A stretch of 64,000 nucleotides of DNA, taken from JAHELQ01 sp964491915 (lineage in GTDB: Bacteria > Acidobacteriota > Aminicenantia > UBA2199). The position numbers and the translations under genes were made by a program. The DNA lies in NCBI GenBank assembly GCA_964491915.1, contig CAZBHS010000016.1, positions 39,208 through 103,207 of the forward strand. Reading direction: 5' to 3'. The notes under the pieces were generated by a model that had not been told where the DNA came from, made no database searches, and saw only the letters and a list, made by a program, of their open reading frames with translations. Positions 36,101 to 43,454 of this stretch are shown here, one piece after another (the first letter of the stretch is position 1; each line of letters starts with the position of its first letter).

Positions 36101-36929
36101 AAGGAGTGAGATATTCTCTTATCTTTGCCTGTTGCTCAGTGGTTTTCTTCAACAATCGTTCCGAGACAACAAATTTTACATCATTACCGGCAATCAGGAT
36201 CTGTTCAAATCTGTCCTTAACCCGGCGAATACTGTCTGCTGCAAAGGTGAATCGATCACTGTCAAATATGGCTTCCTGGACGCCGGCCATGAAGCGGAAA
36301 CGCAGATCTTTACACACCTCGCCAACTTCACGCAGGAAGTTCAGATCGAGAATCAGCTCTTGATCTTTTCTGGCTCGTAGATAATCCAGTAATTCATCCA
36401 CTACCAGCAGGAGGCCATGTTCCGGGAATACTTCTGCGAATTGGGTCATCATATCTTCGAACGCTCTTTTATGGCTGGCAATCGTATCGGAGTCCGGGAA
36501 GACATACCTCACACCAAGATTTTCGAGACGCTCTTCCAATTCGGCCACCAGAATATCCCGCAAAGACATCGTGGTGGAACCGATTTCTGTGCGGATTACC
36601 TTGAATTTTCCGGCAATTTTTACAGCTTCAGCTTTCACGTCTTCATGGTTTAGGCTTTCAAGGAGAGAAGTATCGGCAGCCACACTGGACAAGACAGACA
36701 TCAAGTGCGATTTACCGGTACCATAGTTTCCGACAACCAGGATACCCTTGTTATCGACCGGCTGTTCAAACTGCAATTGAGGAATTACCAGACTCGCTAT
36801 TCTATCAGCCATTTCATCTGAAACAACGTATGTGCTTACTAACTGACGGGCAGCGTTTGTTTTATCAGCATCGCGTAGCTGAACGACCGTTTCTATCGGA
36901 TCAAATTGAATTAAATCTCCGTATTTCAT
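33171..36929 (-). CDS. brxC: BREX ATPase BrxC (DUF6079)
   Basis: A 1,252-residue AAA-type ATPase. Walker A is GNYGTGKSHL near residue 70 and Walker B is LLLVVDELLDYL near residue 178. A central helical region and a C-terminal zinc-finger-like CPHCG (NSPVCPHCGFRP) follow. This is the DUF6079 form of BrxC/PglY that occurs in BREX type 3, directly after brxF. BrxC/PglY proteins are essential ATPases of the BREX complex. The frame is complete and undisturbed. The start ATG follows GAGGATA. It is separated from brxF by 24 nt. Confidence 0.9.
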   Translation of the reverse strand: MKYGDLIQFDPIETVVQLRDADKTNAARQLVSTYVVSDEMADRIASLVIPQLQFEQPVDNKGILVVGNYGTGKSHLMSVLSSVAADTSLLESLNHEDVKAEAVKIAGKFKVIRTEIGSTTMSLRDILVAELEERLENLGVRYVFPDSDTIASHKRAFEDMMTQFAEVFPEHGLLLVVDELLDYLRARKDQELILDLNFLREVGEVCKDLRFRFMAGVQEAIFDSDRFTFAADSIRRVKDRFEQILIAGNDVKFVVSERLLKKTTEQQAKIREYLTPFAKYYGNLNERMDEFVRLFPVHPDYIDTFERISVVEKREVLKTLSLGMKGVLNKEVPVDEPGVIAFDSYWDVLSTNAAYRTLPDIKQVIDCSNTLQTLINTNYPKAKNKDFALRIVRGLSVHRLTIGSLSSPNGLTAEALRDSLCLFDPLIAELGGDDSSEDLCGAVETAIRLISRAVSGQFISATEIDDRGRLSGQFYIDISKDIDYDEKIRTRSESLGDAQLDRFYYEALKRVMERLDSTYVTGYKIWEYELVWQDHKAARSGYLFFGAPNERATAVPTRDFYIYFIQPNDPPRLKGDKLSDEVFFRLKPSEETGEEFRKSLKDYAAAFDLASSSSGHAKATYESKANGFLKKLVQWLQKYMTDAFEVTYQGRAKSMTEWAKGKSIRDLSGLSPHETINFRDLIDSISSICLAPHFEGQAPDYPFFQILITGNNRAQAAQDALRAIGGQNRTKQATAVLDALELLDGEKLEPSKSKYARFILALVKAKGHGQVVNRNEIIQDDHGLEYMNPGGFRLEPEWVTVVIAALVHSGDIVLSIPGKKFDATGLQQLAATYMDELIRFKHIEQPKEWNIPALKALFELLDLAPGKVKLLTQGNDEPIQDLQQSVGKLVKRIVMMQQALREGLSFWGVDLLKETDPANQTSGLDAAKAFLESLQAYTSPGKLKNFRYSSDEVKAREKAVKALDDLDVLTEFVKDHSPTASWLSVAEGVLKEEHDWVDRMKTIRKDVLEILKQVDLTELASQSQRIGSMLQKLKKDYIVVYTGLHTKARLGANDDKRKAALMGDYRLQTLVKIAGIDLMPRQQLIDYQNRLVALKSCFALTEQDLKNSPVCPHCGFRPLIETNTASSSQTIDQMDNDLDTMLDSWTSTLLGNLEDPITQASIDELLQDEDKKIVQSFIDSRELPDVVDNNFVQTLKTILAGLQKVVINKRDLLARISDIGPATPAEIKKRFDDYIDQLTKGKDPAKIRIVME

Positions 36930-36953
36930 ACCAGTTTATCCTCGTTTGACTGT

Positions 36954-37439
36954 TTAAAAATCGATTGTTGCCTCACCGCTCATGCCGACCACCAGAGTAT
37001 CTGTTAAATCGTAGCGTCGGTATTCACGGTGGTCTGGTTCCGCATAAGTCAGTTTACCTGTATCAAAAGTCCCATTCCACGAAGTCACCACTGTAAGGTT
37101 TCGGGACAAGCCTTGCAACAAGCGCAAAGGGTCTTGCTTAAGTTGAACATCAAATAGGATTTCGATGTTATCCAGAAAAACCGTTTTGGCACCGCCATTG
37201 ACAGTTTGAGTCAAAATCTCGGGCAGTTTTAACCGCCGTTGTTTTTCCGTTAATCCAAGCAGCTCTTTAGATAGACGCAGGTTAATATTGATAGGGTCGG
37301 TCCGATGCAGTTTCGCCACATTCTGAATAACGGAAGTTTTACCTGTTCCACATTTACCGACGATTAATACAAGACGGTGATACAGCTCTTCCGCTGCTTT
37401 TAGTGATCTTGTCACTTTATCTTCAATTGGCTCTGCCAT
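36954..37439 (-). CDS. brxF: BREX-3 P-loop protein BrxF
   Basis: A 161-residue P-loop NTPase with Walker A GKCGTGKTS near residue 28 and Walker B TVFLDNIEILF near residue 90. A single small ATPase placed directly upstream of a DUF6079-type brxC is the defining first gene of BREX type 3. Function of BrxF is unresolved. It is the first gene of the leftward operon and is preceded by a 110-nt leader and a strong promoter. Confidence 0.87.
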   Translation of the reverse strand: MAEPIEDKVTRSLKAAEELYHRLVLIVGKCGTGKTSVIQNVAKLHRTDPININLRLSKELLGLTEKQRRLKLPEILTQTVNGGAKTVFLDNIEILFDVQLKQDPLRLLQGLSRNLTVVTSWNGTFDTGKLTYAEPDHREYRRYDLTDTLVVGMSGEATIDF

Positions 37440-37796
37440 AATGTGCTCCTAACCGTAACCTTTGTTATTTATCCGGTTTCCCATCGGTAATACCAGACGC
37501 TGCGCCGCCAGCCTCAACCATGTGGATACAGCAATCCCATATTAAATCACCTTACAAATATACTGAAATGAGAGCAGGAAGTCAAATGTAATTGCCGATT
37601 TAAGCCGGTTTCGCTCAATTTTGCTCTTTTATGGAAACTTATGAAACCAAACTGTTGGATCGCATGGAACAAGTCCGCGAGGTAGTTTGTCTTCCGGCTG
37701 GAGTGGATTTTCATCTATGTGGCGCTGAATTTGGGATGGGATGATTGGGTCGGGGGGGTGATTGTGTTACAAATTGGTATGTTTTCAAGGCGTAAG
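37440..37796. other. Intergenic region between brxF and the propeller sensors
   Basis: These 357 nt hold the brxF promoter and leader and nothing else I can assign. A 37-codon plus-strand frame at 37631-37744 has no ribosome-binding site and no recognisable similarity. No repeat of the rnpB 3' end and no integrase remnant was seen here. Confidence 0.6.
37557..37585 (-). promoter_or_regulatory. Promoter of the BREX-3/Gabija operon
   Basis: Minus-strand TTGACT (37585-37580), an exact 17-nt spacer and TATATT (37562-37557) match the consensus at 10 of 12 positions. The start codon of brxF is about 110 nt downstream of the predicted transcription start. All later genes in the operon are close or overlapping up to gajB. 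Confidence 0.65.
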
Positions 37797-40532
37797 TTAT
37801 TTTACGGATTTTTGGATGAAATTAATCAGTTCCAGGCGATTCTTGACGCCCATTTTGCGATAGACGTTGTAGATGTGGGATTTGACAGTTTTGATGGAAA
37901 TAAAGAGGGAGTCCTCGATATCTTTGTTTGTTTTTCCTTTGAGTATCAATTGGAGGATCTCCTTCTCCCGTTCGGAAATCCTGAAGCGGGTGAACAGGGA
38001 ATTCATGGCGGACTCGGTCTTCAACCTCAGGGTGGTTTCCTCGAGTTTAGCTGTATGCCAGCGGTAGGCGATGGCGATGATGGACAAAATCGCCAACAAC
38101 TTGAACCACCAGGTCTGCCACACCGGCGGCGTGATGGTGAGGCGAATGGTTGCGCCGGTCTCATTCCACACACCGTCGCCATTGGTCCCTTTAACGATCA
38201 ACTGGTAATCACCGGGTTCCAAATAGGCGAAATTCAATGTCCGTCTGGCGCCCAATTGAATCCATTCGTCATGCAGGCCGGATAATTTGTAGGCGTACTG
38301 ATTCTTGGCGGGATTCAGGTAACTGAGGGCCGCGAATTCGATTACAAATGTGTCTTTATAGGAGAGCTTCAGCTCTTTTAGATGGGAAATCGAGCGCTTC
38401 AACTCGATGTCCCGGTTCAGTAGTTTAAAAGAGGTAAATACCACCGGCGGAACGAATGTGGATTTTTCGATGGAATTTGGAGAAAAAGAGACCAATCCGT
38501 TGGTGGAACCAAAATACATGCGACCGGACTTCGATTGAAAATAGGCTCCCATATTAAACTCATTCGAAGGGAGACCATCCGCTTGATTGAACACAGTCAC
38601 GTTTTGGGTTTCGGGATCCAGGCATGCCAGCCCCCGGTTGGTGCTGAGCCAGAGACGTTGCCGCGAATCTTCCAAAATCCCGTATATGACATTGTTGGGT
38701 AAACCGTGCTTGGTGGTGTAATGGTCGAACCTACCGGTAGAACGGTCCAGACAATTCAGGCCGCCTCCAATCGTCCCCACCCAGAGTTTTCCCCGGCTCC
38801 CCTCGTGTATAGAGATCACATTGTTGGAATTGATGCTACAGGGATCTTCAGGGTCGGGACTGAAGTATCGAAATGTTGCGCGCTCCTTGTCAAGGCTCAT
38901 CAAGCCTTTGTTAAACATGCCGAACCACAGCGTTCCCCCGCTGTCTTCATAGATGGTTTGCAAAGAGTGGAGCTCGACATTATCCTGCTTGCCGGATCTA
39001 GAAAAATAACGGGTAATGGCGCCGGTTTCGATATCCATGGAATTGATTCCGGCATCCGGCGTTCCCACCCACAAGACTCCCGCATGATCTTGCATCAGAC
39101 ACATCACCAGATTGCTGCTGATGGAATGGGGATCCTCCGGCTGGAACAAAAAATGGGAAATGGCGCCGGTTTTCCGGTTGATTCGCTTCAATCCATCGCC
39201 AAGCGTCGCCACCCAGATGTCTCCGGCGGAGTCCTGGATGATATCGCGAATGGATTTGCTCCCTAAATTGTGTGGACCGGCGGAAGAATTGCGATACCGC
39301 GCCACAAGGGAAGAATTGGAGAACCGATCGACTCCTCCTTTGCCGGTTCCGATCCACAAATCCCCACCGTTATCTTCGAGGATTGCGTACGCAATGTTAC
39401 TTCCCAGGCTATTCGAAATCCCCGGTTGGTGATTCATTGATTCGAACACATAGGACCGGGCGACAAATTTCTTCAATCCTCTCCCAAGCTCACTCACCCA
39501 TAGATTTCCCTCCCTGTCTTCCAGCGCCGACAGCAAGGTGTCGCTAGAGAGGTCGGACGGATAACCGCCGCGGATGTGTTCGATGATCTGGTTACGATTG
39601 GAATCAATTTTCAGAAAGCCCTTTGTGGTGGTAGCCCATAGAATACCGGGCTGAACACGGGACTTGACGATTTCCGTCACTTTGGATAGATTGACGGATG
39701 AACATTGGGGCGGTTGGGGGGAAATAGGCGAACATCGACCGGTCCGGGTATTGAACCGGAACAGGCCGTGCTTTAGTGTTCCAATCCAGAGATAAGGCTC
39801 CTTGCCCGGACAAATGGTGTCGATATCATAGGTGGGCAGACAACCTTCCCGATGCGGATCGCCGGCGATATATCGAAATTCCTCTTTTTCCGGATCAAAG
39901 GCCGCCAATCCAAGCCGAAAGCCACCGACCCAAAGAAGGCCGGACGGGGCCGAGTAAATGCTTCGAATAGATTTATATTGCGTGCTATTGGGGGCGGATC
40001 GCTCGAAGAGATAGCTTTGAAACGCACCTGTTTGGGGATCGAATCGATTTAACCGATCCAGGGCGCCCACCCACAAATTCCCGGATCGATCTTCATGGAG
40101 AGCCCGGATATAATCGGAGCTGATGGAGCCGGGATTGTCCCGATCGTATCGGTAGCATGTGATAGCATCGGTAACGGGATCGTATTTATTGAGACCTCTG
40201 GCGGCGGTTGCAATCCAGATATTGCCGGATTGATCTTCAACAAGGCAGTCAATCACGCTCTCGCTCAGACTAGCCGGATCTTCAGGGTCATGGCAGAATA
40301 ATTTAAACGAGTAGCCATCATACCGGTTCAATCCATCCTGGGTTCCAAACCACAGAAATCCATTACGATCCTGAATCATGCATGTAACAGCGCCTTGCGA
40401 GAGCCCGTGTTCGATGGACAACCGTTGAAAATTCTTGAAATCCTTTATCCCTTGCGAAGTCAGGTTCGAACAAGCAAAGAGCGGGATCAACGCCCCCCAA
40501 GCCAGCAGGCGCTTTATATTTGCTAAAAACAT
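37797..40532 (-). CDS. Two-component-propeller sensor with LuxR output (paralogue 2)
   Basis: About 911 residues. An N-terminal export signal ends near a possible lipobox (LFAC). Next come repeated Reg_prop blades with the recurring WIGTxxxGLxRxD pattern, forming one or two beta-propellers. A Y_Y_Y domain (LEPGDYQLIVKGTNGDGVW) precedes one transmembrane helix (WFKLLAILSIIAIAY). The C-terminal LuxR-type helix-turn-helix is ISEREKEILQLILKGKTNKD. Unlike hybrid sensor kinases it has no kinase or receiver, so a periplasmic signal appears to pass straight to a cytoplasmic DNA-binding domain. I prefer the start at 40532 (GAGGTGAACCG before ATG) over a GTG at 40568. It closely resembles the upstream paralogue, especially at the C-terminus. 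Confidence 0.83.
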   Translation of the reverse strand: MFLANIKRLLAWGALIPLFACSNLTSQGIKDFKNFQRLSIEHGLSQGAVTCMIQDRNGFLWFGTQDGLNRYDGYSFKLFCHDPEDPASLSESVIDCLVEDQSGNIWIATAARGLNKYDPVTDAITCYRYDRDNPGSISSDYIRALHEDRSGNLWVGALDRLNRFDPQTGAFQSYLFERSAPNSTQYKSIRSIYSAPSGLLWVGGFRLGLAAFDPEKEEFRYIAGDPHREGCLPTYDIDTICPGKEPYLWIGTLKHGLFRFNTRTGRCSPISPQPPQCSSVNLSKVTEIVKSRVQPGILWATTTKGFLKIDSNRNQIIEHIRGGYPSDLSSDTLLSALEDREGNLWVSELGRGLKKFVARSYVFESMNHQPGISNSLGSNIAYAILEDNGGDLWIGTGKGGVDRFSNSSLVARYRNSSAGPHNLGSKSIRDIIQDSAGDIWVATLGDGLKRINRKTGAISHFLFQPEDPHSISSNLVMCLMQDHAGVLWVGTPDAGINSMDIETGAITRYFSRSGKQDNVELHSLQTIYEDSGGTLWFGMFNKGLMSLDKERATFRYFSPDPEDPCSINSNNVISIHEGSRGKLWVGTIGGGLNCLDRSTGRFDHYTTKHGLPNNVIYGILEDSRQRLWLSTNRGLACLDPETQNVTVFNQADGLPSNEFNMGAYFQSKSGRMYFGSTNGLVSFSPNSIEKSTFVPPVVFTSFKLLNRDIELKRSISHLKELKLSYKDTFVIEFAALSYLNPAKNQYAYKLSGLHDEWIQLGARRTLNFAYLEPGDYQLIVKGTNGDGVWNETGATIRLTITPPVWQTWWFKLLAILSIIAIAYRWHTAKLEETTLRLKTESAMNSLFTRFRISEREKEILQLILKGKTNKDIEDSLFISIKTVKSHIYNVYRKMGVKNRLELINFIQKSVK

Positions 40533-40550
40533 CGGTTCACCTCGTAAATC

Positions 40551-40568
40551 GTGGAGGTTTTCCTCCAC
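40551..40568. other. Perfect hairpin between the two propeller genes
   Basis: GTGGAGG and CCTCCAC form a 7-bp stem around a 4-nt loop. The element begins right after the stop codon of the upstream paralogue and ends about 18 nt before the chosen start of the downstream one. There is no T-run, so it is more likely an RNA processing or translation-modulating element than a terminator. Confidence 0.5.
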
Positions 40569-43310
40569 TTATTCTTTTACGGATTTTTGGATCAAATTGA
40601 TTAGCTCCAGGCGGTTTTTCACTCCCATTTTGCGATAAATGTTGTAAATGTGGGATTTGACGGTCTTGATGGAGATAAAGAGGGACTCCTCGATATCCTT
40701 GTTGGTTTTTCCTTTGAGGATCAGTTGGATGATCTCCTGCTCCCGCTCTGAAATCTTGAAACGGGCGAATAAGCGATTCATGGCCGATTCGGTTTTCAAT
40801 TCTAGTGTGGCGTTTTTCAGTTTGACTGCATGCCAGCGATAGGCCAATGCGATAATGGACACAATCACCAGGAGTTTGAACCACCAGGTCTGCCACAACG
40901 GCGGAGTGATGATAAGGCGAATCGACGTTCCGGCTTCGTTCCACACCCCGTCCCCGTTTGATCCCTTGACAATTAGCTCATAGTCTCCGGGTTCCAGATG
41001 GGCGAAATTCAACGTCCTCTTATGTCCCAGAGGCACCCACTCATCCTGCAACCCGGATAGTTTGTAGGCGTATTGGTTCTTGGCGGGACTGGCGTAACTG
41101 AGAGCGGCAAACTCAAATAAAAACGTATCCTTATGAGAGAGTTTCAACTCATTTAAGTGAGAAATCGATCGTTTCAATTCAATATCACGGTTCAGCAATT
41201 TAAAAGAGGTAAATACAACCGGCGGAACATAGGTCGATTTTTTTAGGGACTCCGGAAAAAACGAGACAAGGCCGTGAGTGGACCCAAAATACATCTCCCC
41301 CGACGGCGACGTGAAGGCCGCTCCGGCATTAAATTCGTTTGAGGGTAGACCGTCAGCCATAGAAAAAACCTCCACCTCTTTCGACTCCATATCGAATCGC
41401 GCCAATCCCTTGTTGGTACTGAACCAGAGACATTGGTCGAAATCTTCCAAAATCGCGTACACGATATTGTTGGGCAAACCGTCTCTGGAGGTAATATGGT
41501 CAAACCGACCGGTGGCCCTGTCAAGGCGATTTAAGCCCCCGCCGCTGGTCCCAAGCCAGAGGATGCCGTCGGCGCTTTCATGAATAGCCATTATAGTATT
41601 GCAATTAATACTAAAGGGATTGTTGTCATCATGTTTAAAATGGGCGCATTCCTTCCGTTCATTATTAAGGCAATGCAATCCGTCATCCCAAGTCCCAATC
41701 CATAAATTTCCCTGGGTATCCTCATGAATCACTTTAACACTTTGAATGTCGAGCTCAGGAGGCCGGCCATCGCTACGAAAATAGCGCTTAAACGTCCCCT
41801 TTTCCCTATTCATTGTGTTTAGACCGGCGCTCCAGGTTCCAATCCACAACACCCCGCTCCGGTCTTCATGCACACAATTGACAATATTTCCGCTTAAAGA
41901 CTCTCGATTCCCCTCTTCAAATAAAAAGCGGGTAGATTTTCCTGTCTTGGGATCCAGGCGGTTGAGTCCGCTCCCGTGCGTCCCAACCCAGATATTTCCC
42001 CGGCGGTCTAAATACATGCAGCGAATGAAATCACTCCACAATAATTGATTATTTTTTTGATTTTGGAGATAAGCGGTAAAATTTCCCGATACTTTATCAT
42101 AACACTCAACCCCTCCACCCATCGTTCCAAACCATAATATCCCATCCAGATCTTCAAGCATGGAGAATACAATATTGTTTTTGGAGTTCTTGATGGCTCC
42201 CTGTACTTTACGCCATTCTTTAAACAGACTTTTTTTTCTAACATACTTATTGAGACCTATCCCATATTCACCGACCCAGAGGTTTCCCTCATAATCCTCC
42301 AACACCCCAACAAGATCATTGGTGGTTAGACTATTGCCATGTCCGGCAAGAATGTGGTTAACCACACAGTTCTCCCGGGTGTCGAATTCAAGCAATCCAT
42401 TGGCAGTGGTGATCCAGAGAGTTTCAGAACGGGTAACAGATGGGACTCCGGCAAAAAGATAGGCTGTATCGGGTTTGGAGTTATCGCCATCCTTAGGGTA
42501 AGCAGCGGAAAACTGTTTGGTTTGAAGGTCAAAGCTAAGTAATCCGCTTCCTGCAGTTCCTACCCAAAATGTGTTGCCGGCGGCCGGCAAAAAGAATCTA
42601 ATGTTATTGGTGGTTAATCCTGCCGGAGCTTCCTGATCCTTATGAAAATATTCGAATGTCTCCGTTTTAGTGTCGAATAACGCCATCCCAATGTGATACC
42701 CCCCCACTAAAATAACGCCGGATCCATCTGAAAAAACGGCCTTGATCTCCTGCCGTCTGGATGAATCCGGCGAGGGAACATGGAAACGATAACGTTTAAA
42801 CAAGCCTGTATCCGGCTCAAACCGGTGTAGGTATGTAGCGGCTCCGATCCAAAGAATGCCGGACTTATCTTCATGCATCGACCGTACATGATCCGAGCCT
42901 AAAGTTCCGGGCTTTTCAGGCTCCGATTTATAACAGGTAAATATCTCTGTTTGGGGATCGAATTTATTCAGCCCTCCGGATCCGGTTCCAATCCAGATAT
43001 TCCCATCCCTATCTTCCAGCAAACAACTTATTCCGCTTTGACTGAGACTATTGGCATTTGCAGGGTTATGGTAGAAAGTTTTAAATTCATATCCATCGTA
43101 GCGATTCAACCCATCTCCAGTCCCCATCCACAAAAAACCATTGCGATCCTGGATCATGCAAGAGACCGTACTCTGGGAGAGACCATGCTGGAGGGACAGA
43201 TGCTCAAATTTCTTAAAATCGACACCTTTACCGGGCAATAAATAAGAGTAAAAAAAAAGACAATACACAACTATAAAAAACACTACATTCTTTCCACCGA
43301 AAATTACCAT
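40569..43310 (-). CDS. Two-component-propeller sensor with LuxR output (paralogue 1)
   Basis: A 913-residue protein with the same plan as its downstream neighbour: N-terminal hydrophobic signal (VVFFIVVYCLFFYSYLL), many Reg_prop blades (WIGTGSGGLNKFD and variants), Y_Y_Y domain (LEPGDYELIVKGSNGDG), one transmembrane helix (WFKLLVIVSIIALAY) and a LuxR helix-turn-helix (ISEREQEIIQLILKGKTNKD). Start ATG 43310 follows TTAGGTG. It probably senses an extracellular or periplasmic ligand such as a glycan fragment, by analogy with propeller sensors of Bacteroidetes (inference). The two genes are likely a recent tandem duplication and co-transcribed. Confidence 0.83.
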   Translation of the reverse strand: MVIFGGKNVVFFIVVYCLFFYSYLLPGKGVDFKKFEHLSLQHGLSQSTVSCMIQDRNGFLWMGTGDGLNRYDGYEFKTFYHNPANANSLSQSGISCLLEDRDGNIWIGTGSGGLNKFDPQTEIFTCYKSEPEKPGTLGSDHVRSMHEDKSGILWIGAATYLHRFEPDTGLFKRYRFHVPSPDSSRRQEIKAVFSDGSGVILVGGYHIGMALFDTKTETFEYFHKDQEAPAGLTTNNIRFFLPAAGNTFWVGTAGSGLLSFDLQTKQFSAAYPKDGDNSKPDTAYLFAGVPSVTRSETLWITTANGLLEFDTRENCVVNHILAGHGNSLTTNDLVGVLEDYEGNLWVGEYGIGLNKYVRKKSLFKEWRKVQGAIKNSKNNIVFSMLEDLDGILWFGTMGGGVECYDKVSGNFTAYLQNQKNNQLLWSDFIRCMYLDRRGNIWVGTHGSGLNRLDPKTGKSTRFLFEEGNRESLSGNIVNCVHEDRSGVLWIGTWSAGLNTMNREKGTFKRYFRSDGRPPELDIQSVKVIHEDTQGNLWIGTWDDGLHCLNNERKECAHFKHDDNNPFSINCNTIMAIHESADGILWLGTSGGGLNRLDRATGRFDHITSRDGLPNNIVYAILEDFDQCLWFSTNKGLARFDMESKEVEVFSMADGLPSNEFNAGAAFTSPSGEMYFGSTHGLVSFFPESLKKSTYVPPVVFTSFKLLNRDIELKRSISHLNELKLSHKDTFLFEFAALSYASPAKNQYAYKLSGLQDEWVPLGHKRTLNFAHLEPGDYELIVKGSNGDGVWNEAGTSIRLIITPPLWQTWWFKLLVIVSIIALAYRWHAVKLKNATLELKTESAMNRLFARFKISEREQEIIQLILKGKTNKDIEESLFISIKTVKSHIYNIYRKMGVKNRLELINLIQKSVKE

Positions 43311-43396
43311 CGCATCACCTAAAAGCTTCCTCTTCCTTTTTTTTATATAAACTCTTTAATTCTCTTTACATTATTCCTGTGAAAAATTGGGAAATA

Positions 43397-43422
43397 GGGG
43401 GAATGCCCTCAGGCATTTCCCC
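43397..43422 (-). terminator. Hairpin terminator after valS
   Basis: GGGGGAATGCC (43397-43407) pairs with GGCATTTCCCC (43412-43422) over 11 bp including one G-U, with a 4-nt loop. It lies 33 nt beyond the valS stop. T-rich sequence flanks it on both strands, so it may also work in the other direction. Confidence 0.6.
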
Positions 43423-43454
43423 ATCTTATTTTAATCGCTTCTAAATTTGTTTAA

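Noticed and set aside
37660..37720. Possible second copy of the rnpB 3' end (TGTCTTCCGG) as an attachment site
   Set aside because: Only a loose resemblance to TCTGCTTCCGAAT. No real direct repeat is visible and no integrase gene is present in the window.
37631..37744. 37-codon plus-strand frame upstream of the defence operon
   Set aside because: No ribosome-binding site, no recognisable motif, and it runs antisense to the operon promoter region. It is too weak to call a gene.
37719..38285. Long plus-strand frame opposite the propeller sensor gene
   Set aside because: It mirrors the real minus-strand coding sequence and has no domain features.
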